From Diplosphaera chodatii (lineage: Eukaryota > Chlorophyta > Trebouxiophyceae > Prasiolales > Stichococcaceae): DNA of 64,000 nt. A program made the translations under genes and the position numbers. The notes under the pieces were generated by a model. It saw only the letters and a program-made list of their open reading frames with translations. It did not search any database and had not been told where the DNA came from. How positions within the stretch are numbered: position 1 is the first letter of the stretch; each line of letters begins with the position of its first letter. The stretch is taken from the NCBI GenBank assembly GCA_032358165.1, contig JAALGY010000023.1:3472001-3536000 (forward strand), written 5' to 3'. This document shows positions 58,378-64,000 of the stretch, piece after piece.

Positions 58378-61300
58378 ATGGCGTCTGCAGCGACGGCGTC
58401 GCAGCCGCAGGGCGCCTCGGTCGATGCGCGCGACCTGTCGGGCCTCGCCAAGACCATCTGGGGCCAACAGGTGCACCTCATATCATATAATACATGTCAG
58501 TGGGCACATTGTTGCAGTCGACAGCAAGCCCCTTACAGCGGCATATCTGCCCTGTGCATCGCTGGTCAGCATGGCCAGGCCACTCAGACTGCTTGTGGGA
58601 TCAGCTTGCCGACACAGAACCTGTTCCGTCCTTTTGCGACCCGCAGGACCTGAAGCCGCGCTACTCGCAGCTGGCGGAGGACACGGAGGCGGACATCTGC
58701 GTGGTGGGCGGCGGCATCACCGGCCTCTCCATCGCGTACAGCCTGCAGAAGAGCGGTGCGCGTGCTGTGGCAGACACTCTTTTGGCAGCCGCTCATCCTA
58801 TGGTTCACTGACCACCAATCTCCAGCGTGCGTTGTTTTCTGCGGGCTGTAGCGTTGAGCTGCTGCAGCAGACGGATGTTGGTACACTCTGATGAAGGACT
58901 CATCGGCTACTCCTATGGTCTCGGCCGTATCAGCCTGATCTTACGGCCGGAATGAGTGCAATCAATGCCATCCGTGCACTGGCAGTCAGCTGAGCCACAG
59001 TACTAGGTACATGTTCCTTCAAGCTGCGAATGCTTGATGACCAGCAGGCAAGAGCGTGGTGCTGATTGAGTCGCGGGCAATCGGGGCGGGGCAGACGGGC
59101 AAGGCGACAGGGGTGGCGCACCGCTGGTGGCTGGACTCCTTCCAGGAGGCCGAGTCCAAGATGGGCATCGAGAAGGCGACCGTGCTCGCCTCCAGCCTCA
59201 AGTGAGTGCGCTGCACTGCTGTCCGCAGCTCCAGACTGCCACCACCTGCTCTCCGGCATGGTCGCATTTTGCGTTGGCTCTGATCATGTAGCAGTCGAGC
59301 TGCTTGTGCCTGCTGCACGCAGCTGCTGCACATCTGTGACATTCCTCACGGCAGTGCTTCATGCACAGCCGTGGGGAAGCGCGCGAGTCAGCTGCCTGCC
59401 TGCAGCTGCTGCATGTCTGTAGCGTGTCACCAAATCACCCCACAGCGGCAGTGCAAAACCCCCATGTTGAAAGTGTTTTATTGCACGCAATCTACAGGCG
59501 GGCGGTGGATTGGCTGGAGAAGACGGCCAAGGACAACGACATCAAGTGCGACTGGCAGCGGGTGCCCACCTACATGTTCCCGGAGGACCAGCAGCAGGAC
59601 AGCCTGGCCTTTTTGGACAAGGAGCGGCAGGTGATCATCCCCAACTCCTGAGAGCCTTCTGTCGCACACTCCTGCGGCTGGCTGGCGGCTGCATTGCGGG
59701 CCTTGACATTCTGGGCTCCTGTGCACTGTCACAGTCTGGTGTCTGGTTTTCATACCGTGCGTGTAACCGTGGTCACGGCTGAACTGTCACTGGACTGCAG
59801 GCAGCTCAGCGCGTGGGTCTTGACGATGTGGACTGGACTGATCTGAAGGGCGATGGCAAGGCCGGCAACATTGGCAGGTGCCACATCGTGGCATGTGCCG
59901 TTGGCACTCAGCTGTCATGGCTGCAAAGTCGTCATCAGTGTGCCAAGTCGTCCTCCTCAAATGGGCAGAAACACAGCACACATGGTTCATCTGGCTGTCT
60001 CCATCAAACTTCCACCAAAGCTCAGCTCAGGCTGTTGCTGCCAATCTGCCGATTGTTCCGCTTTACACCACCAGGTGCCTGGAGATCCCCGGCAGCGCGC
60101 AGTTCCACCCGCTGAAGTTCGTGCATGGCCTGGCGGAGGCGTTTGTCAGCGCCGGCGGCCGCATCTTTGAGCAGACGCACATGGAGTCGCAGTCCCTGGG
60201 CGGCCATAAGGTGCCCGCCAGCTCTAAGGAACTGGATGCATCCCAACCAGCTTGAACGCTCAAAGCAGAAAGGTGGTTCCAACCCACCCTTTCAATGGAG
60301 CATTGCCATTAACCGAGATGAAGCCTGCCAACACATCCTGCCTGATCCTGCCTGTGATCCTGGTTGCTTCTTGCACCGTCTGGCAGACGATGCTGCACCA
60401 CTTCAACAATGCCACAAGCAGTGGGACTGCTGGGCATGTTGTGGTGGCTGGTACCGTCTGCCAGATCTTTCAGCCATGCTAGGGTGCTGAGATGCTATGC
60501 ATGCAACTGGAGCTTCTCGACTGGCCCTGACGACTGCACTGCTGGAACAGGTGCACACGAGGCATGGGCCGACCATTCAGGCCGGCAAGGTGGTGATGGC
60601 GACCTTCATGCCGCTGGTTGCCAACCTGGCGGTAGTTTCTCGGCAGGTGCAATTGCAGCCCATATTGTGCCACTTTGCGCCTGGTAGTCCAGCATCCTAT
60701 GCAGTGCGGCAAGGCAGCCAGCAGTGCCAGGGCTTACAGATGATGCGCAAATACTGTAGTCAGCAGTAGTGTCTGCCACAACTTGACCGCCTTTGCACTG
60801 CATAGCCGGAGCCCACCGCATCGAGTTTTCCGGCGATCATTCCCTGTGCCATGACGCCACTCAGCACTGCTGTCACTGCCGCAGGTTCCCGAGCGCTACT
60901 ACGTCGTGGCACTGGAGCTGCCGGAGGTGCGCTCAGTTGATTTCAGGCAGCGATGTGCCATGTCTGGCCAGTGACATACATGTATTACACTTGCGGCTGG
61001 AGTTGTTAAAGGCGAGATCACCGAGTTCACTGTGCTCGTCTGCGCGTGCAGGGTGTGCAGGACGGCAACTTTGCGACCACGGAGCGGCCCCGGCACGAGG
61101 TGCGGCAGGCGGAGGTGGACGGCAAGCGCGTGCTGCTGGTCGCCGGCGAGAACCACCACCAGGGGTGCGACTCCAGAAGAGGCTGCGAACGTTGCATCTT
61201 TTCTTCTGACATGATGGCCTGCGTCAGTGCAAAGCATGGCCATGGCAGTACAGGCATGCACCTGAAGAGTGCATTCGCTTGCTAGCTGGCGACGCTCTGC

Positions 61301-63315
61301 ACTGCAAGCCATGTCACCCGCGTCGCCCTGCTGCTCACATACCCTGGCTGCCTTGTGCATGTGAGCATGGCCGCAACGTGTCTGCTGGGATGCTCAGCAA
61401 TGTATGAGGACTGCGCTGCAGGCAGGACTACGGCAAGAACCGGTGGGCGGACCTGGAGCAGTGGGCCCGCCAGCGCTGGCCGGCGGCCGGGCAGGTCACC
61501 CACCGCTGGAGCGGCACGGTGCGTTCATTGCTACACCACAGCTTCCTCAGAAAACAGCAGCCAGCCTGCATGCTGCCAGCATCGCAGGAGAGGGCTGCAG
61601 TGCCTGCGCAGGTGGCAGACATGCAGGGTCAGCAGCTGAGCAGGCGCCAGACTATGCACCCTTGGACAGAAATTCTGCTGTGCAGCAGCACGACCATCCG
61701 CAACATCCTGCTCAGGCCACACTGCAACGTCGGCTTGTGCACGTTCGCAGATGCTGCAGCCGGCGGAGAACATCCACCTGATCGGCGTGGACCCGCTGGA
61801 CCCCACCCGCAGCACCTACGTCGCCACCGGCGACTCCGGCCAGGTACCAGGATGTGCAATACCATGGGTTGTATGGTGTCAGCGGCTGTCAGAAGAATCA
61901 GGCTGCGTGCTCTCGATGGCACAGCTGGAAGTGAAGTCCATTCTCAGACATGCGAGAGCTGGTGCTTTGCGTGTCCTGCAGTCAGCCACGATGGCGGCCA
62001 CAGCAGCGGACGTGCTGACGGATGTGCTCAACGACCGCTCCAGCCCCTACGCAGACGTGCGTTGATCTGACTCCCTGCATTATGTCTCCAGACTTCTGAC
62101 CTGATTCCTTTAAGAAAAGAGCAGCTGCGGAAGTCTACAGAGCAGCTGCGGACATTCACATGCAGCCCCGTTCTGCATGCAGTGCAGTGTGCAGGCACAT
62201 GCTTGCTGCTGCTGAGCGGGCTGCCGCCACTGAAGCACTCCAGACTGAAACTCTTGTTCTTCTGCCCCCGCAGCTGTTCAACCCGGAGCGGCTGCCGGGC
62301 ATCAAGGACGTGCCCGGGCTGGCGGAGTACGGCAAGGGCCTGGTGCAGGCGTACGCGCAGTACGTGCTGCCCAGCTTCGAGTCGGCGGAGGACCTGCAGC
62401 CGGGCGACGGCGCCGTGGTGCAGAAGGTAGGGATTTTGAAGTGCTAACAGTCACTCAGGGTTTCAAGGGTGCTGCCGTGATGTATCGGCAAAGGTTCTCA
62501 GCCGGGCACCGGCGCCACCGTGCGGAAAGTGGGCCTGCTGCCGGTGACATGAGGGTGTGTCATAGTGGCTGCTGTAAAAGTTGGTTGCTCGCAACTGCGG
62601 TGGCAACCTCATGCTGGCAACAGCCACCTGCCCAGAATGTGGACGATCCAGCAGTGCTCTTGGCACTGTGCCGAACGTGCCATCAATAGACTGGGGTGCT
62701 GCACATTCTCGATGCTGTGCACTTCTTGTCCTTGGTAAGTACTGCGGCAGCACATGTATGCAGATCCCCCTCACAGCGGCAGCTGCGCTGCGGCCACTGC
62801 CTGAGCTGTGGCGTGCATGATGCAGGGCCCGCTGAAGGCAGCCGTCTACCGCGACGACAACGGCGACCTGCACAAGATGGCTGCCACCTGCACCCACCTG
62901 GGCTGTGTGGTGCGCCGCGACAGTCATCGCACATGTGGAACGCTGAGCACTGCATCCAGTAAACGAGCTGCAAAGCTCACCGAGCCTCATCCATGCAGTC
63001 TAGGCTGGACTGCACAGGCTGCTGCTGTTCCACTGGCTTTGCTTACCTGTTGAGCGCTCTGCGGTCTGGCCATAGGTCGCCTGGAACCCGCATGAGAAGA
63101 CGTGGGACTGCCCCTGCCACGGCAGCTTCTACGACTGCAAGGGCCGCATCGTCCAGGTGCCTTTAGCAGTCCAAACCAAATACTGTGTGGGCTCTGCAGT
63201 GGACATAACAGCATGCGTATGGTTGGTCGTGGCTGTGCGTGTCGCAGCCAAAACACTGTTGGTTGGTGCTATGCAGGGGCCAGCTGCGACCGACCTGAAG
63301 AGCCTCGACTGGTGA
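58378..63315 (+). CDS. FAD-dependent oxidoreductase (DAO fold) with C-terminal Rieske [2Fe-2S] domain
   Basis: 16 exons: 58378-58470, 58605-58755, 59048-59201, 59498-59630, 59801-59877, 60075-60210, 60551-60646, 60885-60926, 61052-61164, 61422-61518, 61751-61843, 61982-62056, 62274-62426, 62826-62909, 63076-63156, 63277-63315. They give 538 aa with all phases agreeing. The dinucleotide-binding motif VVGGGITGLSIAY is at about 64-76, followed by SVVLIESRAIGAGQTGKATG, the usual DAO second strand. The rest of the fold includes GCLEIPG-type substrate-domain sequence and STYVATGDSG near the end. Residues 472-538 are a Rieske domain with both ligand pairs: CTH at 493-495 and CPCH at 511-514 (CPCHGSFYD). 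Bacterial relatives with this fusion are amine or glycine-betaine-type oxidoreductases. The substrate here is unknown. I see no clear transit peptide. Confidence 0.87.
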
Positions 63316-63699
63316 CTAGCCGATGAGGAGCGCCAAGGCATACCGTGGGGTCAGGTGCAGCGCGTCAAGCGGGTGCTGTGAGGTCGGCGACCAGCAGTAG
63401 CGTAGCAGGGGGCCAAGGGGATGTGACAAGTCACATCTGAGAAGAAAACACCATTTTTACTGCTGCTCTGCGGCAATGATGTACCATGCTTTGCATTTTC
63501 GGAAGTTGCCGAGCTGGTCCGCAAGTTCAAACTTTTGCTGAGCATATGTAACAGGAGCATCTGTCCAGGCAAATATGGCAGTCCTTCCACTTCTGATGTC
63601 AAACCATCCGTGGCATCATTTTCACACCATCAGCATCAGCTTCCAAAAATTGTCCGATTGCAGTTTACAGTCTGCATGCTCCTGCTGATGTTCAGCACC
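63316..63699. other. Convergent 3' region at the right end
   Basis: It holds the 3'UTRs of the FAD/Rieske gene and of the minus-strand gene entering from the right. No coding signal. Confidence 0.5.
63547..63551 (+). terminator. Possible polyadenylation signal TGTAA
   Basis: TGTAA lies 232 nt after the stop of the FAD/Rieske oxidoreductase gene, a normal 3'UTR length for green algae. The motif is short. Confidence 0.35.
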
Positions 63700-64000
63700 T
63701 CAGCCGCTGGTGAGCACAGCACTCGCCCCTGCCAGCAGTACAAAGGGCATCATGCCCCACATTACAGCTGTGAGACGACCCCTCTGCGGTGCTGGTGCCG
63801 GGGCAGTTGCAGGTGCTGCTGCATTGATGACAGTCGTCCCCGGTGCTGGCACCGTACTTGCAGCCGGCTCCGGGGTTGGTGCTGGCGTAACACTGCCGGC
63901 AGCACTTGCGGACGGTGCTGCGGCTGCTGTAGTCGCTGTAGCTGCTGTTGTGGTTGCAGACAGGCCACGTGGATCCCCTGCACAAGGCATGCCACAAGAA
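63700..64000 (-). CDS. C-terminal end of an Ala/Pro/Thr-rich protein with a membrane tail (partial)
   Basis: An open minus-strand frame enters from the right edge and ends with TGA at 63702-63700. It is dominated by Ala, Thr, Pro and Ser (SVTPAPTPEPAAST), then a hydrophobic stretch VMWGMMPFVLLAGASAVL and the last residues TSG. The composition suggests a glycosylated stalk with a C-terminal membrane anchor or GPI-type signal. No family can be assigned. Another frame on the same strand is open and Cys-rich but lacks a sensible hydrophobic pattern. Confidence 0.4.
   Translation of the reverse strand, partial: SCGMPCAGDPRGLSATTTAATATTAAAAPSASAAGSVTPAPTPEPAASTVPAPGTTVINAAAPATAPAPAPQRGRLTAVMWGMMPFVLLAGASAVLTSG

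Noticed and set aside
63692..63997. Cys-rich minus-strand frame at the right edge
   Set aside because: Cysteines come from TGC/TGT in a frame-shifted reading of the Ala/Pro/Thr frame. The latter has a credible hydrophobic tail.

Overview
The window looks like nuclear DNA of a green alga (Chlorophyta; a trebouxiophyte or chlorophyte-class genome is my guess). Every gene is cut into short exons by introns with GTGAGT/GTGCG-type donors and TGCAG-type acceptors. Some introns use GC donors. One protein has a (S)PPP-rich hinge as in volvocalean/chlorophycean wall proteins, and another is a plant-type plastid ABCI12. I rebuilt gene models by hand from conserved peptides plus splice-phase bookkeeping; most close as uninterrupted reading frames.

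Left part: (1) 2-6762 (+), the 3' part of a membrane GT2 glucan (cellulose) synthase of bacterial BcsA type, fused in one reading frame to a GH9 endoglucanase-like domain that has lost its usual acid Glu. (2) 7317-11057 (-), a fatty acyl-CoA reductase. (3) 12285-16954 (-), a secreted Cys-rich, Pro-rich, PA14-domain extracellular-matrix protein. (4) 18096-20909 (-), the plastid EcfT/CbiQ-like protein ABCI12.

Middle (21468-57124, +): a tandem array of seven related genes (called A to G here). The full form joins three parts: a SAM-dependent methyltransferase, a eukaryote-type riboflavin kinase, and a C-terminal plastid sigma-factor-like module (regions 3 and 4, no region 2). Five copies (A, D, E, F, G) have all three parts, B lacks the sigma part and C lacks the kinase part. 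Only copy A keeps the riboflavin kinase PTAN signature. In the others, kinase or methyltransferase motifs decay while the frames stay open. I know of no described protein with this architecture, and it is the main candidate for an undescribed system. Copy A is divergently paired with ABCI12, whose bacterial relatives power ECF vitamin (including riboflavin) uptake.

Right part: 58378-63315 (+), an FAD-dependent oxidoreductase (DAO fold) with a C-terminal Rieske [2Fe-2S] domain. Then the C-terminal end of an Ala/Pro/Thr-rich, membrane-tailed protein on the minus strand runs off the right edge. I saw no tRNA, rRNA, CRISPR or autonomous transposon.
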